Shown here: piece by piece, positions 63,711-64,000 of the stretch
Position numbering within the stretch: position 1 is the first letter of the stretch
Layout of the letters: the number at the start of each line of letters is the position of its first letter
Origin: Acinetobacter sp. ANC 4648
GTDB taxonomy: Bacteria > Pseudomonadota > Gammaproteobacteria > Pseudomonadales > Moraxellaceae
Direction of reading: 5' to 3'
DNA length: 64,000 bases
Assembly: GCF_002135345.1 (NCBI RefSeq)
Contig: NZ_NEGI01000004.1
Coordinates: 30,891-94,890 of the forward strand
Made by a program: the position numbers and the translations under genes
Notes under the pieces: model-generated
What the model saw: the letters and a program-made list of their open reading frames with translations, nothing else
Databases searched by the model: none
Told to the model about the DNA's origin: nothing

Positions 63711-64000
63711 TTAGTTTGTAACGTGAGTCCCTTCTTTTTCACCCATTACCACTGAAAGCAATGCACCCGATTTATTCATATCGAATACTTGTAACGGCAC
63801 ATTATGATCACGACACAAACAAATTGCGGTTAAATCCATGACACCGAGTTTCTCATCTAAAATTTGATCAAAACTTAAAACATCATATTTAACAGCATCA
63901 TCGTATTTACTTGGATCTTTATTATAAACCCCATCTACTTTGGTCGCTTTCAAAATTAAATGTGCTTCAATTTCAATACCACGTAAACATGCTGCAGTAT
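63711..64000 (-). CDS. pyrH: UMP kinase, partial (C-terminal part)
   Basis: The frame continues beyond the window edge; about 96 C-terminal residues are visible: [47 protein letters not shown]...[29 protein letters not shown]. The [13 protein letters not shown] and MDLTA segments are diagnostic for bacterial PyrH, which phosphorylates UMP to UDP. Confidence 0.95.
   Translation of the reverse strand, partial: TAACLRGIEIEAHLILKATKVDGVYNKDPSKYDDAVKYDVLSFDQILDEKLGVMDLTAICLCRDHNVPLQVFDMNKSGALLSVVMGEKEGTHVTN

Overview
The window is chromosomal DNA from an Acinetobacter species. This rests on the low G+C, the Acinetobacter-type gene orders (tusDCBE; aroQ-accB-accC; yrfG-hslR-recA-recX; lpxA-fabZ-lpxD-skp-bamA-rseP-dxr-cdsA-uppS-frr-pyrH), an ADC-type class C beta-lactamase and several sites matching the Acinetobacter dif/pdif consensus. 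The exact species cannot be read from the sequence.

1 to 21.4 kb is a damaged prophage. A minus-strand block (1-9383) runs from a nuclease-fold protein, a metallopeptidase-like protein and both terminase subunits straight into tail-type virion proteins. The portal gene is reduced to a stub, and no head-morphogenesis, protease or capsid gene is present, so an internal deletion is likely. At the other end (19.1-21.4 kb) are a 5'-truncated phage gene and a 5'-truncated AAA-type ATPase joined head to head, two small phage proteins, a helix-turn-helix (Xis-like) protein and a tyrosine integrase. Between these ends (9.4-19.1 kb) lies cargo: a roadblock-domain protein, several very small proteins including two related disordered MSDY proteins, an exonuclease VII pair (xseA-xseB), a heme-oxygenase-like protein with a divergent TetR regulator, an EVE-like/HNH endonuclease overlapping a MazG-type pyrophosphohydrolase, and a multi-pass membrane protein.

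21.6-33.2 kb is mostly core: tRNA 2-thiolation (tusDCBE), an HxlR regulator, a small secreted protein with an Imm33-like gene, aroQ-accBC (3-dehydroquinase and acetyl-CoA carboxylase subunits), a MASE1-GGDEF diguanylate cyclase whose start codon seems non-canonical, an amidase and an MFS transporter.

33.2-48.8 kb is a plasticity zone. It holds a 5'-truncated TonB-dependent receptor, a frameshifted lipoprotein gene, an SRAP protein, a redox-type pair (DsbA-like and degenerate metallo-beta-lactamase fold) divergent from an HxlR regulator across a strong palindrome, a phage antirepressor-like remnant, a VOC protein, an AraC regulator, a fatty-acid-hydroxylase-family protein, a lipoprotein, a shattered gene, a class C beta-lactamase, an atypical ketoacyl synthase III and a P4-type integrase remnant. 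Scattered through it, from 34.05 to 46.0 kb, are at least six, perhaps ten, XerC/XerD (dif-like) sites in mostly alternating orientation. That layout is known from the mobile pdif modules of Acinetobacter plasmids and is the most interesting signal in the window.

48.8-64 kb is core: yrfG, hslR, recA, recX, the signal recognition particle RNA on the minus strand, cpoB, and the long minus-strand envelope cluster from pyrH (cut by the window end) to lpxA, which links translation recycling, undecaprenyl and phospholipid synthesis, isoprenoid synthesis, outer-membrane protein assembly and lipid A synthesis.
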